64,000 nt of DNA from Hespellia stercorisuis DSM 15480 (GCF_900142165.1 NZ_FQZY01000022.1:1-64000), one strand, 5' to 3'. Numbered from the stretch's first letter, positions 32,318 through 42,182 are shown. The notes: generated from the sequence alone by a model not told the origin. Numbers and translations: made by a program.

Positions 32318-34929
32318 GAGAGAAAATAGTATTGATAGACGGTCATAGTATCCTGAACAGGGCATTTTACGGAATCCCGGATCTGACCAACGCCGAGGGG
32401 CTGCACACCAATGCAATCTATGGCTTTTTAAATATTTTATTTAAGATACTGGAGGAAGAAAAGCCGGAGTACCTGACCGTGACGTTTGATGTGCATGCGC
32501 CGACATTTCGCCACGAGATGTACAAGGAGTACAAGGGGACCAGAAAACCAATGGCAGAGGAACTGCGTCAGCAGGTTCCGGTAATCAAGGAAGTTCTGCA
32601 GGCGATGAATGTCGAGATAATAGAACAGGCCGGACTGGAGGCGGACGATCTGCTGGGAACCCTATCCAGACGGTGCGAGGAGAACGGGATGGATGTCGCA
32701 ATCATCTCCGGGGATCGGGATACCCTGCAGCTTGCGACAGAGCATGTGAAAATCCGTATTCCGAAGACGAAGCAGGGAAAGACTGAGGTGGAGGATTATC
32801 TGGCGGCGGACGTAAAAGAGCGCTATCAGGTTACTCCGACCGAATTTATTGATGTCAAGGCGCTGATGGGGGATACGGCGGATAATATTCCAGGCGTGCC
32901 GGGAATTGGCGAGAAGACTGCCACGAAGATCATTGTGGACTACGGTTCCATCGAGAACGCTTACGCGCATGTGGATGAACTGAAGCCTCCGAGAGCGAGC
33001 AAGAATCTCAAGGAGTTCTGGGAGCAGGCGAAGCTCAGCAAGACCCTTGCCACCATCGAGGTCAACGCGGACATCGCGTTTGATCTGGAGGGAGCAAAGC
33101 ACGGGAACCTCTATACCAAGGAGGCTTACGATTATTTTCAGGAGCTGCAGTTCAAGAATCTGCTCGCCCGGTTCGACGTGGAGGCGACCGTCAACGATGT
33201 GGAGCAGTATTTCTGTGAAATCGTGGACAGGAAGAAGGCGGAAGAGATCTTTGAACGCGCCGGAAGGGCAGACGTGGTCGGTATTGCATTTTCAGAGGAT
33301 AACGAGAACCTGCTGCCGCTGTTTGCCCATACTTCCGGGTACGGAAGAGTTTCACTCGCCTTCGGTGAGCAGGAGGTCTATACCATTCCCTGCGGCGACG
33401 ACCTGCCGATGGAGTATCTGTTTGAGCGGGTATCCGGGATCGCCAATGACGTGGAGACATTCTCCGTGTTCAACCTGAAGGAGGTACTCTCCCTGCTGGA
33501 TGTGCGGAGTGAAGAGTATTGCTTTGACGGAATCATTGCCGCCTATCTTCTGAATCCACTGAAGAACGATTATCAGTTTGAGGATGTGGCGCGGGAACAG
33601 TTGAATCTGACGGTCGACAGTCAGGTGACCGGCAAGGAACTGTCCTGTTATGAGGCTTACACCGCATTTGCGGCGGTGAAGCCGCTGCGGGCACATCTGG
33701 AAGAGACCGGAATGAAAAAAATGTTCGATGAGATTGAGATGCCGCTGCTCTTTACGCTGTTTCACATGGAGCAGGCAGGAGTCCGGGTCGAGGCGGATGA
33801 GCTGCGCGTATACGGGGAAGAGCTGGGGGCACAGATCGTTGTGCTGGAAAAAGAAATTTACGAGATGGCAGGGGAGATGTTCAATATCAATTCCCCGAAG
33901 CAGCTCGGTGTGATCCTCTTCGAGAAGATGGGACTGCCCAACGGGAAAAAGACGAAGACCGGGTACTCCACGGCGGCCGGTGCTTTAGAGAAGCTCGCGC
34001 CGGAATATCCGATCGTGGACAAGATATTGGAGTACAGACAGCTGTCAAAATTAAAATCCACCTACGCGGACGGCCTTGCCAATTTTATCGGCCTGGACGG
34101 CCGTATCCATGGTAAGTTCCATCAGACGATTACCGCAACGGGACGGATCAGCAGCACGGAGCCGAATCTGCAGAACATTCCAATCCGTATGGAGCTGGGG
34201 CGTCTGATCCGAAAGGTATTTATTCCAGATGAGGATTATGTTTTTGTGGATGCCGACTACTCCCAGATTGAACTGCGTATCCTGGCCCACTGTTCCGGGG
34301 ACGAACAGCTGATTCAGGCGTACCGGGAGGCACGGGATATCCATCGGATGACGGCCTCTCAGGTGTTTCACATTCCGTTTGACGAGGTGACAGATCTGGA
34401 GCGGCGCAACGCCAAGGCAGTCAATTTCGGAATCGTGTACGGAATCAGTTCCTTCGGACTGAGCCGGAATATCAGTATCACGAGAAAAGAGGCGGCACAG
34501 TATATTGAGAGTTATTTTGAGACCTATCCCGGCATCAAAAAGTTTCTGGATGACGCTGTGAAGCAGGCGAAAGAGGAAGGGTATGTCACCACCTTATTCG
34601 GCAGGAGAAGACCGGTTCCAGAGCTTGCGTCCAGCAATTTCATGCAGCGCTCCTTCGGGGAACGTGTGGCTATGAACGCCCCTATTCAGGGAACCGCGGC
34701 AGACATCATGAAGATTGCCATGATCAGGGTGGATCAGGCGCTGCGGGCGAACCACATGAAGTCCCGACTTCTGATCCAGGTGCATGATGAGCTTCTGGTG
34801 GAGACACACAAGGATGAACTCCAGGCAGTGGAGGCAATCCTGAAGCGCGAGATGGAGGGAGCCGCAGAGCTTGCGGTACCTCTGGACATCGACATGCACC
34901 ATGGCAGCAACTGGTATGAGGCAAAATAA
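32314..34929 (+). CDS. polA: DNA polymerase I
   Basis: The 871-residue protein fills gaps and removes RNA primers. An N-terminal 5'-nuclease domain (about 1-290) carries VTFDVHAPTFRHE, EADDLLGTLS, ISGDRDTLQL and the helix-hairpin-helix GVPGIGEKTATKI. The central 3'-5' exonuclease-like domain (about 300-480) lacks the DxE and other acidic proofreading residues, so it is probably inactive, as in many Firmicutes. The polymerase domain has motif A with Asp648 (DADYSQIELR), motif B RRNAKAVNFGIVYGIS, and motif C with Asp825-Glu826 (QVHDELL). It overlaps ackA by 4 nt and is followed by coaE, a common polA neighbour. Confidence 0.97.
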   Translation: MREKIVLIDGHSILNRAFYGIPDLTNAEGLHTNAIYGFLNILFKILEEEKPEYLTVTFDVHAPTFRHEMYKEYKGTRKPMAEELRQQVPVIKEVLQAMNVEIIEQAGLEADDLLGTLSRRCEENGMDVAIISGDRDTLQLATEHVKIRIPKTKQGKTEVEDYLAADVKERYQVTPTEFIDVKALMGDTADNIPGVPGIGEKTATKIIVDYGSIENAYAHVDELKPPRASKNLKEFWEQAKLSKTLATIEVNADIAFDLEGAKHGNLYTKEAYDYFQELQFKNLLARFDVEATVNDVEQYFCEIVDRKKAEEIFERAGRADVVGIAFSEDNENLLPLFAHTSGYGRVSLAFGEQEVYTIPCGDDLPMEYLFERVSGIANDVETFSVFNLKEVLSLLDVRSEEYCFDGIIAAYLLNPLKNDYQFEDVAREQLNLTVDSQVTGKELSCYEAYTAFAAVKPLRAHLEETGMKKMFDEIEMPLLFTLFHMEQAGVRVEADELRVYGEELGAQIVVLEKEIYEMAGEMFNINSPKQLGVILFEKMGLPNGKKTKTGYSTAAGALEKLAPEYPIVDKILEYRQLSKLKSTYADGLANFIGLDGRIHGKFHQTITATGRISSTEPNLQNIPIRMELGRLIRKVFIPDEDYVFVDADYSQIELRILAHCSGDEQLIQAYREARDIHRMTASQVFHIPFDEVTDLERRNAKAVNFGIVYGISSFGLSRNISITRKEAAQYIESYFETYPGIKKFLDDAVKQAKEEGYVTTLFGRRRPVPELASSNFMQRSFGERVAMNAPIQGTAADIMKIAMIRVDQALRANHMKSRLLIQVHDELLVETHKDELQAVEAILKREMEGAAELAVPLDIDMHHGSNWYEAK

Positions 34930-34972
34930 TCTACAGCAGAGTCATATAAGGAAAGAACAGCAGGAGATAAAC

Positions 34973-35581
34973 ATGATTATAATAGGAATAACCGGAGGTG
35001 TAGGATCCGGAAAAAGTATGGTGCTGCGCTATCTGGAACGCGAGCACAGTGCTGCGATCTGCAAGGCAGACGAGGTGGCAAAGCTGCTGCAGCAATCCGG
35101 TCAGCCAGTGTTTGAAGCGATGGTGGAGCATTTTGGCCTGGGCATCGTCAACGAGAGCGGGGAACTGGACCGGGAGCAGCTGCGCGGGTTCGTGTTTGAG
35201 GATGAGCAGGAAATGCAGTTTCTGAACAGCCTGATCCACCCGAAGGTGAAGGAATATATTCTGCATGAGATAGAGCAGCAGAAAAACAGACACACGAAAC
35301 TGTTCGTCGTGGAGGCGGCACTGCTAATCGAAGAAAATTATGATGCGGTTTGTGACGAGATGTGGTATATTCATACAGATGAGTCGATCCGGCGCAACCG
35401 TCTGAAGGTGTCACGCGGCTATACGGACAGCCAGATTGACGCGATTATCGGCAAGCAGCAGACGGAATCCGTTTTCCGTGCAAAATGCCAGACCACGATT
35501 GAAAACGGCGGAGATTTTGAGGAAACCAAGGCTCAGATTATAGAGCGCATTCAAATACTAGAAAGAAAAATGGAGAAATAA
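34973..35581 (+). CDS. coaE: Dephospho-CoA kinase
   Basis: ATG 34973 (CAGGAGATAAAC ribosome-binding site) gives 202 residues, the normal size. The enzyme phosphorylates the 3'-OH of dephospho-CoA in the last step of CoA synthesis. The P-loop is at 8-15 (GGVGSGKS). CKADEVAKLLQ and LIHPKVKEYI match the substrate-binding region, and VVEAALLIEENYDAVCDE is the conserved CoaE strand-loop. It is 43 nt downstream of polA and 1 nt before the next gene. Confidence 0.95.
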   Translation: MIIIGITGGVGSGKSMVLRYLEREHSAAICKADEVAKLLQQSGQPVFEAMVEHFGLGIVNESGELDREQLRGFVFEDEQEMQFLNSLIHPKVKEYILHEIEQQKNRHTKLFVVEAALLIEENYDAVCDEMWYIHTDESIRRNRLKVSRGYTDSQIDAIIGKQQTESVFRAKCQTTIENGGDFEETKAQIIERIQILERKMEK

Positions 35582-35582
35582 A

Positions 35583-36380
35583 ATGAGATTATGTAGTATC
35601 GCCAGCGGAAGCAGCGGAAATTGTATCTATGTCGGAAGTGAACACACACATCTGCTTGTGGATACGGGCATCAGCAAAAAAAGAATTGATGCCGGTTTGA
35701 AAGAACTGGACGTCAAGGGAGAGGAATTGGATGGGATTCTGATTACCCATGAACATTCAGACCACATACAGGGACTGGGAGTGTTCAGCCGTAAATACGA
35801 GATTCCAATCTATGCGACGGAGGGAACCATTGCGGGAATCCGTCAGTATAAAAGCCTGGGCTGTATGCCGGACGGACTGCTTCATGAAGTGAAGGTCGAC
35901 CAGCCCTTCTCGCTGGGCGATATCGAGGTGGAACCCTTCCGGATATCCCATGATGCGCGACAGCCCTCCGGCTATCGCCTCAACAGCAATGACCGTTCCG
36001 TGGCCGTCGCGACTGATCTGGGGATCTATGACGACTACACGGTGTCCAAGCTCCGCAACCTGGATGCGATTCTGCTGGAGGCCAATCATGACATACATAT
36101 GCTGGAGGTCGGACCATATCCTTACCCGTTGAAACGCAGAGTTATGGGCGACACGGGACATTTGTCAAATGAATTGTCAGGCAGACTTCTTTGTGATATA
36201 CTACATGATAATCTGAAACACATCGTGCTGGGGCATCTCAGCAAAGAGAACAATTATGCAAGACTGGCGTATGAGACAGTGAAACTGGAGGTGACACTGT
36301 CAGACGTTGATTATAAGGGAGAGGATCTGGATATCACGGTCGCGGGCCGCGATACAATATCGGATATTTTCGAACTATAA
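35583..36380 (+). CDS. walJ: MBL-fold metallohydrolase, WalJ/YycJ-like
   Basis: The 265-residue protein opens with LCSIASGSSGNCIYVG, carries the metallo-beta-lactamase motif THEHSDHIQGLG, and later HDARQPSGYRL, EANHD and GHLS, giving the full dinuclear metal site. This is the WalJ/YycJ family, proposed to have a nuclease-like role in DNA repair coordination. In many Firmicutes it sits next to walRK, but here it follows coaE, so regulation differs. ATG follows GAGAAATAA with almost no spacer. Confidence 0.85.
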   Translation: MRLCSIASGSSGNCIYVGSEHTHLLVDTGISKKRIDAGLKELDVKGEELDGILITHEHSDHIQGLGVFSRKYEIPIYATEGTIAGIRQYKSLGCMPDGLLHEVKVDQPFSLGDIEVEPFRISHDARQPSGYRLNSNDRSVAVATDLGIYDDYTVSKLRNLDAILLEANHDIHMLEVGPYPYPLKRRVMGDTGHLSNELSGRLLCDILHDNLKHIVLGHLSKENNYARLAYETVKLEVTLSDVDYKGEDLDITVAGRDTISDIFEL

Positions 36381-36489
36381 TCAGAGCGTCTGAATTTTAA
36401 AAAGTATGCAGACGAAGCAAAACAGAAGGTTCGCAAAGTTTCAGAGAATAAACAGGTAGTTAGCCAGGAGATGAATTGGAGGAAAAACA

Positions 36490-36762
36490 ATGAGAAAATG
36501 TGTCGTAACAGTAGTCGGTAAAGATACCGTGGGAATTATAGGGCGGGTATGTACTTATCTCGCAGAGAACAAAGTAAACATTCTGGATATCTCCCAGACG
36601 ATCGTACAGGATTATTTCAATATGATGATGATCGTGGATGTGACAAAAATTGAAAAAGATTTCAGCGTGATGGGAAAAGAACTGGAGACTCTAGGTGAAG
36701 AGATCGGAGTAAAGATCAATATCCAGAGAGAAGAAATCTTTGAGAAAATGCACAGACTGTAG
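36490..36762 (+). CDS. ACT-domain protein (UPF0237-like)
   Basis: The 90-residue protein is a single ACT domain: [28 protein letters not shown] is the classic first strand-helix, ending with [15 protein letters not shown]. It precedes a PFL-family (UPF0210) gene by 23 nt, a pairing conserved in many bacteria and archaea. The usual suggestion is an amino-acid-sensing partner, but the function is undetermined. A GGAGGAAAAACA ribosome-binding site lies upstream. Confidence 0.9.
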   Translation: MRKCVVTVVGKDTVGIIGRVCTYLAENKVNILDISQTIVQDYFNMMMIVDVTKIEKDFSVMGKELETLGEEIGVKINIQREEIFEKMHRL

Positions 36763-36785
36763 GATATGAAGGCGAGGAGAACATT

Positions 36786-38150
36786 ATGATAAATATGTAT
36801 GAGGTCTCAGAGACCAATAAGATGATTGAGCATGAGAACCTGGATGTCCGCACCATTACGCTGGGAATCAGTCTGCTTGACTGTATTGATTCCGATCTGG
36901 AAGTGTTGAACAACAATATATACAACAAAATCACAACCGTGGCAAAGGATCTGGTTTCGACCGGAAAGGATATTGAGGAAGAGTTTGGAATCCCAATCGT
37001 CAACAAGCGAATTTCTATTACTCCGATTTCCCTGATCGGTGCGGCGGCATGTAAATCTGCAGAAGATTTTGTGACCATTGCCAAAACGCTGGACCGTGCG
37101 GCAAGCACTGTCGGTGTGAATTTTATCGGTGGATACTCTGCACTGGTAAACAAGGGAATGACACAGAGCGATGAATATCTAATCCGCTCCATTCCACAGG
37201 CACTGGCCCAGACGGAAAGAATCTGCAGTTCTGTCAATGTCGGTTCCACCAAATGCGGAATCAACATGGATGCGGTACGTCTGTGCGGAGAAATCGTAAA
37301 GCAGACAGCGGAGGCGACAAAGGATAACGATTCTCTCGGCTGCGCGAAGCTGGTAATCTTCTGCAATGCCCCGGATGACAATCCGTTTATGGCGGGTGCA
37401 TTTCTCGGTGTAACCGAGGCCGACGCGATCATCAATGTAGGCGTCAGCGGTCCTGGAGTAGTAAAAAAGGCTTTGGAAGAAGTGCGCGGGCAGGGCTTTG
37501 AACAGCTCTGCGAGATGATCAAAAAGACAGCGTTCAAGGTGACCCGTGTGGGACAGCTTGTGGCTGGAGAGGCTTCCAGGCGTCTGCACATCCCGTTCGG
37601 AATCATTGACCTGTCTCTGGCACCGACTCCGGCAATCGGAGATTCCGTGGCTGAGATTTTGGAAGAAATCGGTCTGGAGCGTGTAGGGGCGCCGGGAACA
37701 ACCGCGGCACTTGCCATGCTTAACGATCAGGTGAAAAAGGGCGGTGTTATGGCATCCTCTTATGTCGGCGGACTGAGCGGCGCATTTATCCCGGTCAGCG
37801 AGGACCAGGGGATGATTGATGCGGTGAATGCCGGATCCCTTACCCTTGAAAAGCTGGAGGCAATGACCTGTGTATGTTCGGTCGGACTTGACATGATTGC
37901 GATTCCGGGTAAGACGAGCGCCAGCACCATCTCCGGTATCATTGCCGATGAGATGGCAATCGGTATGGTCAATCAGAAGACAACTGCAGTTCGTCTGATT
38001 CCGGTTATCGGAAAAGATGTGGGTGATACGGCAGAATTTGGCGGCCTGCTTGGATATGCTCCAATCATGCCGGTCAACGAATTTGGATGCGAAGACTTCA
38101 TCAACAGAAAAGGAAGAATCCCAGCCCCGATCCACAGCTTTAAAAATTAA
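36786..38150 (+). CDS. PFL-family protein UPF0210/DUF711
   Basis: The 454-residue protein has the UPF0210 hallmarks: [26 protein letters not shown], the glycine-rich [16 protein letters not shown], and [13 protein letters not shown]. Structures in this family resemble glycyl-radical-enzyme barrels, but the reaction is unknown. With the ACT gene upstream it forms a conserved two-gene unit, probably linked to amino-acid metabolism. ATG 36786 follows GGCGAGGAGAAC. I see no glycyl-radical consensus loop (RVxGY) at the C-terminus, so a radical mechanism should not be assumed. Confidence 0.92.
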   Translation: MINMYEVSETNKMIEHENLDVRTITLGISLLDCIDSDLEVLNNNIYNKITTVAKDLVSTGKDIEEEFGIPIVNKRISITPISLIGAAACKSAEDFVTIAKTLDRAASTVGVNFIGGYSALVNKGMTQSDEYLIRSIPQALAQTERICSSVNVGSTKCGINMDAVRLCGEIVKQTAEATKDNDSLGCAKLVIFCNAPDDNPFMAGAFLGVTEADAIINVGVSGPGVVKKALEEVRGQGFEQLCEMIKKTAFKVTRVGQLVAGEASRRLHIPFGIIDLSLAPTPAIGDSVAEILEEIGLERVGAPGTTAALAMLNDQVKKGGVMASSYVGGLSGAFIPVSEDQGMIDAVNAGSLTLEKLEAMTCVCSVGLDMIAIPGKTSASTISGIIADEMAIGMVNQKTTAVRLIPVIGKDVGDTAEFGGLLGYAPIMPVNEFGCEDFINRKGRIPAPIHSFKN

Positions 38151-38197
38151 TAAAAGATTGTTTTTACGTTCAACACAGGCAACTTGGGAGGAAATTT

Positions 38198-39049
38198 ATG
38201 AAAAAAATTGCAATAGTAACAGACAGCAACAGTGGAATCACACAGGCAATGGGAAAAGAACTGGGTGTTTTCGTTTTGCCGATGCCTTTTTATATCGATG
38301 AGGAACTCTATTTTGAGGAGATTACTCTGACGCAGGAAGGATTTTACAAAAGGCTCGGAGAAGACTCGGATATTTCGACATCACAACCATCGCCGGGAGA
38401 TGTGATGGGACTGTGGGATGAAATACTCAAGGATTATGACGAGCTGGTGTATATTCCAATGTCCAGCGGGCTGAGCAGTTCCTGTGGCACTGCGCAGGCT
38501 TTGGCTATGGACTATGATGGAAAAGTGGAAGTGGTAGACAATCAGAGAGTGTCTGTCACACAGCATCAGGCTGTTCTGGATGCAATCCATCTGCGCGATA
38601 ATGGACGTAGTGCAAAGAAAATCAAAGATGTTCTGGAAAAAGATAAACTGGAAGCCAGCATTTATATTACGGTGGATACTTTAAAATATCTGAAAAAGGG
38701 TGGACGGATCACACCGGCTGCGGCGGCATTGGGTACGGCTCTGAATCTGAAGCCGGTACTTCAAATCCAGGGTGAAAAGCTGGATTCCTTCGCGAAGGTA
38801 CGTGGTTGGAAAGCGGCAAAAAAGACGATGCTGAAGGCCATCGATAAAGATCTGAAGGATCGCTTCTCAGGAAAAAAAGTTCATCTCGGAATGGCCTATA
38901 CCTGCTCTCAGGAGGAGGCACAGGAGTGGAAGGCTGAGATTATGGCGAAGTTCCCGGATTATGAAATTCTGGAGGGACCACTGTCACTGAGTGTTGCCTG
39001 TCACATTGGCCCGGGCGCCATGGCTATCACGGTGATGAAATACGAATAA
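38198..39049 (+). CDS. DegV-family fatty-acid-binding protein
   Basis: The 283-residue protein begins KKIAIVTDSNSGITQAMGKE, has the ISTSQPSPGDV motif and IPMSSGLSSSCGTAQ, and a C-terminal GPGAMAI. This is the DegV (EDD) fold that binds one fatty acid. In Firmicutes such proteins (FakB) present fatty acids to FakA kinase for phospholipid synthesis. No FakA gene is in the window. A GGGAGGAAATTT ribosome-binding site is present. It ends at a bidirectional terminator shared with tmcAL. Confidence 0.93.
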   Translation: MKKIAIVTDSNSGITQAMGKELGVFVLPMPFYIDEELYFEEITLTQEGFYKRLGEDSDISTSQPSPGDVMGLWDEILKDYDELVYIPMSSGLSSSCGTAQALAMDYDGKVEVVDNQRVSVTQHQAVLDAIHLRDNGRSAKKIKDVLEKDKLEASIYITVDTLKYLKKGGRITPAAAALGTALNLKPVLQIQGEKLDSFAKVRGWKAAKKTMLKAIDKDLKDRFSGKKVHLGMAYTCSQEEAQEWKAEIMAKFPDYEILEGPLSLSVACHIGPGAMAITVMKYE

Positions 39050-39070
39050 ATCCAACAAACCGGATAAAAG

Positions 39071-39114
39071 AAACAGGTAATCCGTGTCCTGAATCAGACA
39101 CGAATTACCTGTTT
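39071..39114. terminator. Bidirectional terminator between degV and tmcAL
   Basis: AAACAGGTAATCCGTGTC pairs with GACACGAATTACCTGTTT with one mismatch, flanked by T tracts on both strands. The TGA stop of tmcAL (39094-39096) lies in the loop, so the last codons of that gene form one arm. Confidence 0.85.
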
Positions 39115-40377
39115 TGTATATTCGTTTTCAAATGTTGTCTTATAGCGTTCTGTTACGACAGATTCATACAGGTCTGCGGCGAAAATATCTCTTTTTAGCA
39201 TGTGCAGCCCGGTAGAAGCAATTTCGTCCGTATTGGTCAGCTTTGTAAGCAGCGGGAGAGTGCTCTTTTTATGAATGGCCGTTAGAATCTTCTGGCTATC
39301 TTTCCGAAAACCAAGCAGATGTGCATAATAATGCATGTTTTCTTTCTGATACATCTTATAATCCGATTCCTTGATGCCCAGCAGAATATGAAGCAGTGCG
39401 CGGTTGATGCGCGTGTAGGTCAGTTCTTTTGTCTTCAGCTGCTCACAGAATTGTGTGTAGCTGAGAAAATAATTCTGATTTTTCTTGATCCGGCGGGCCA
39501 GCTCCTCCGATACGTCCATATATTTGCACAGTCCTCTTGTGGATTTGCTGAGCAGGCGATATTTTAATAGAAGCGAAAAATCATCCTGATAGACAGGATA
39601 ATGCAGATGATAGTTGTCTTTGAGTAATTCCAGGCAGGATTTTGGGACCTGATATTCCAGTTCACCGAGAATGCTGCCAAATTCCATGGCATCCAGCCCC
39701 AACGGATGCTCGATGTGCATGGCACTGCCCGAATAAGCCAGCAGATTGCGGATCGCGGTGGCCGAGCTGAAGGTCTTGTGCAGCGTGTCATCATGATAGT
39801 TGGATTCCCGGCGTTTGATCGTGTAGGGGACAATGGAGCTGTTAAACATCAGCAGGGCCTTCAGATACTCGATTCCGAGAATGTTGTTGGGATCTCCCAG
39901 AATGACGGAGCAGTCCTCACGTTTCATCAGTCGGGAAATCGCTTCCTGCCTGGCGGTTGGGAAGGAATGCCCGGCTCTCAGCCCTTCTTTTAAAACTGTT
40001 TTGTATTCTTTTGGTTCGCTGGCGAGAATTTCGGCAATTTTCTGCATATCCTCCAGATTATTGCATTCACTTCCGAAACAAATGGCATCAACCACTCCGA
40101 GACTGTCCAGAAGAGAAACGGCTCCCATTGCGAATCTCTCGGCGCTGCCGGTGGCATAGCAGACCGGCAATTCAAACACGGCGCTGGCACCGCAGCGCAA
40201 TGCCATCTCGGCACGCAGATGCTTTGGCATGATGGCTGGCGCTCCGCGCTGCACAAAGTCACCGCTCATCACCACGATGACATGGGTTGCCCCTGTTATT
40301 TTTTTTGCCTGCTCAATATGATAGAGATGTCCGTTGTGAAAAGGGTTATATTCTGTAATCAATCCAACTGTTTTCAT
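39094..40377 (-). CDS. tmcAL: tRNA(Met) cytidine acetate ligase
   Basis: The 427-residue protein is the TmcAL (YlbM) enzyme that uses acetate and ATP to acetylate the wobble cytidine of elongator tRNA(Met). The nucleotidyltransferase HxGH motif is at 14-17 (NPFHNGHLYHI), followed by MSGDFVQRGAPAI, FELPVCYATGSAE and LGDPNNILGIEYLKAL, all typical. Bacillus and Clostridia use this ligase in place of the TmcA acetyltransferase. GAAAGGAGTTTTT precedes ATG. A TATAAT -10 box lies on the minus strand near 40462-40457. Confidence 0.95.
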   Translation of the reverse strand: MKTVGLITEYNPFHNGHLYHIEQAKKITGATHVIVVMSGDFVQRGAPAIMPKHLRAEMALRCGASAVFELPVCYATGSAERFAMGAVSLLDSLGVVDAICFGSECNNLEDMQKIAEILASEPKEYKTVLKEGLRAGHSFPTARQEAISRLMKREDCSVILGDPNNILGIEYLKALLMFNSSIVPYTIKRRESNYHDDTLHKTFSSATAIRNLLAYSGSAMHIEHPLGLDAMEFGSILGELEYQVPKSCLELLKDNYHLHYPVYQDDFSLLLKYRLLSKSTRGLCKYMDVSEELARRIKKNQNYFLSYTQFCEQLKTKELTYTRINRALLHILLGIKESDYKMYQKENMHYYAHLLGFRKDSQKILTAIHKKSTLPLLTKLTNTDEIASTGLHMLKRDIFAADLYESVVTERYKTTFENEYTKQVIRV

Positions 40378-40595
40378 AAAAACTCCTTTCGATACTGCGA
40401 ATACTATTTTTGAATTTCGTCAGGCAGTTTGTGTTTCTGCACCGTTCGTTACCATCATTATACACAAAAACGGAAGAAAAAGACATCCCCTAAATTGGAC
40501 AGGATGCTTTCTGGAGCCGCCGCAGTGAATCGCGGAGTCTGCATGAAAGAAACCTGACAAACAAGAGGATGTCTTTTGTTTCTGCCTGAGGAGCT
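40378..40595. other. Gap between tmcAL and the aminotransferase gene
   Basis: Holds a minus-strand -10 box for tmcAL (TATAAT, 40462-40457) and the long terminator of the upstream aminotransferase gene. No gene is seen. Confidence 0.5.
40477..40577 (-). terminator. Long-stem terminator of the aspartate aminotransferase gene
   Basis: Arms at 40477-40488 and 40567-40577 pair (minus strand AAAGACATCC with GGATGTCTTT), followed by TTTTCTTCC on the minus strand. The interior contains a second GC-rich hairpin (CCGC-8 nt-GCGG near 40517-40537). Confidence 0.65.
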
Positions 40596-41882
40596 TTATT
40601 TATTTTCCAGAAGTTTATCAATGCTTACCAGTTTTACACTGGTTACGAAGATATCAGCCGCAATTGCAAGTTCTTCCGGCGTAGGGAAGGATGGTGCAAT
40701 ACGGATATTGCTGTCCGCAGGATCCTTTCCGTAAGGGAACGTCGCACCGGCACCGGTCATAACCAGGCCTGCTTCTTTCGCTTTTGCAACGATTGCCTTT
40801 GCACAGCCGTCCAGCGCGTCAAAGGAAATAAAATAACCACCCTTCGGAGCAATCCAGTTTCCGATTTCCAGCCCTGTGAGTTCGCTGTCAAGTACCTGGA
40901 GTACCGCTTCAAACTTCGGACGAAGGATCGCAGCGTGCTTGCGCATGTGCTCGCGCATTCCATCCATATCTTTGAAGAAACGTACGTGACGAAGCTGGTT
41001 TAACTTATCGTGTCCGATGGTCTGGTATTTCATGTGTTTTTTGAAATCAGCCAGGTTGGCACTGGAAGCAGCAACCGCAGCAACACCAGAACCAGGGAAA
41101 CTCACCTTGGAGGTGGAGATAAATTTATACACCAGATCTGGGTTTCCTGCTTTTTCACATTCTTCCAGCAGTTCCAGAATCACATCCGGATCATCATCAT
41201 AAAGATGATGGATGGAATAAGCATTATCCCAGAAAATCCGGAAATCAGGAGCAGCCGGCTTCAGATGTGCGAATCTTCTGACTGTCTCGTCTGAATAAGA
41301 GATTCCCTGTGGATTGGAATACTTCGGAACACACCAGATTCCTTTGATAGAATCATCCTCGCTGACTAATTTTTCTACGATATCCATGTCCGGTCCGGTT
41401 GGGAGCATTGGGACATTGACCATCTCTATTCCAAAATATTCAGTAATTCCGAAATGTCTGTCATAGCCAGGAACAGGACATAAAAACTTTACCTTGTCGA
41501 GCCTGCACCATGGTGTGTGGCCAAGAACACCGTGTGTCATACATCTTGAGACAGTGTCAAACATAACATTCAGACTGGAGTTTCCATAAATGATTACTTT
41601 ATCCATGCTGACTTCCGACATATCGGCGAGCAGTCGTTTGGCATCCTTGATGCCGTCAAGGCTTCCATAGTTACGGCAGTCAACGCCTTCCTCGCTCTTT
41701 AAATCACACTGACTATTTAAAACATCCATCATACCGTTTGAAAGATTGAGCTGGGCAGCCGCCGGCTTTCCGCGGGACATGTCGAGGGACAGCCCCTTTG
41801 CTTTTACCTCATTGAACTTCACTTCCAATTCTGATCTCATGGATAACAATTCATCTTTACTTAACTGACTGTAGGGTTTCAT
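40596..41882 (-). CDS. Aminotransferase class I, aspartate aminotransferase type
   Basis: ATG 41882 follows CAGGAGGATGTATCT and gives 428 residues. It matches the clostridial aspartate aminotransferase group (Pfam Asp_aminotransf) with SLDMSRGKPA near the start, CVPKYSNPQGISYSDE, the substrate/PLP region WDNAYSIHHL, and the Schiff-base lysine Lys259 in ISTSKVSFPG. A PLP enzyme exchanging amino groups between aspartate or another amino acid and 2-oxoglutarate. It links to the citrate/isocitrate unit downstream by metabolite only. The promoter region carries two inverted repeats. Confidence 0.88.
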   Translation of the reverse strand: MKPYSQLSKDELLSMRSELEVKFNEVKAKGLSLDMSRGKPAAAQLNLSNGMMDVLNSQCDLKSEEGVDCRNYGSLDGIKDAKRLLADMSEVSMDKVIIYGNSSLNVMFDTVSRCMTHGVLGHTPWCRLDKVKFLCPVPGYDRHFGITEYFGIEMVNVPMLPTGPDMDIVEKLVSEDDSIKGIWCVPKYSNPQGISYSDETVRRFAHLKPAAPDFRIFWDNAYSIHHLYDDDPDVILELLEECEKAGNPDLVYKFISTSKVSFPGSGVAAVAASSANLADFKKHMKYQTIGHDKLNQLRHVRFFKDMDGMREHMRKHAAILRPKFEAVLQVLDSELTGLEIGNWIAPKGGYFISFDALDGCAKAIVAKAKEAGLVMTGAGATFPYGKDPADSNIRIAPSFPTPEELAIAADIFVTSVKLVSIDKLLENK

Positions 41883-42182
41883 AGATACATCCTCCTGAAA
41901 ATAAAATAATGTGCAACTGTTCAAAGACTTATTTGAACAATTCTGCTGATTTCAACATACCGCTGTCATTTTAGCATAACAAATGACAGTATGGCAAGCA
42001 TAACTTGCAAAAACATAGATTTTTTTCGGCATAAAGCGAAGAATATTGCAAGATTCTATCACTTTTAAGTCATGGATTTTGTGATATTGTTTTTTTAAAT
42101 ACACAAGGAATCCTCTTGTATACAATATTTATTTGCGCTATAATATAAATATTGAGAAAAATTTGAAAGGTGGATACGAATC
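41883..42182. promoter_or_regulatory. Divergent control region of the aminotransferase and pta genes
   Basis: Minus strand: TTGCCA, an 18-nt spacer and TAAAAT (about 41967-41996) overlap an inverted repeat CTGTCATT-11 nt-AATGACAG (41963-41989). A second repeat TGTTCAAA-GACTTA-TTTGAACA (41918-41939) lies in the leader. Plus strand: TTGTAT (42116-42121), 17 nt and TATAAT (42139-42144) form a strong promoter for pta. No gene is in the gap. Confidence 0.65.

Noticed and set aside
36716-38135. Two long minus-strand ORFs (333 and 318 codons) antisense to the PFL-family gene
   Set aside because: Overlap each other and a conserved gene; Ser/Thr- or His/Arg-rich compositions typical of antisense shadows.
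42116-42182. Rex operator in front of pta
   Set aside because: I looked for TTGTGA-6 nt-TCACAA around the pta promoter and saw no acceptable match.
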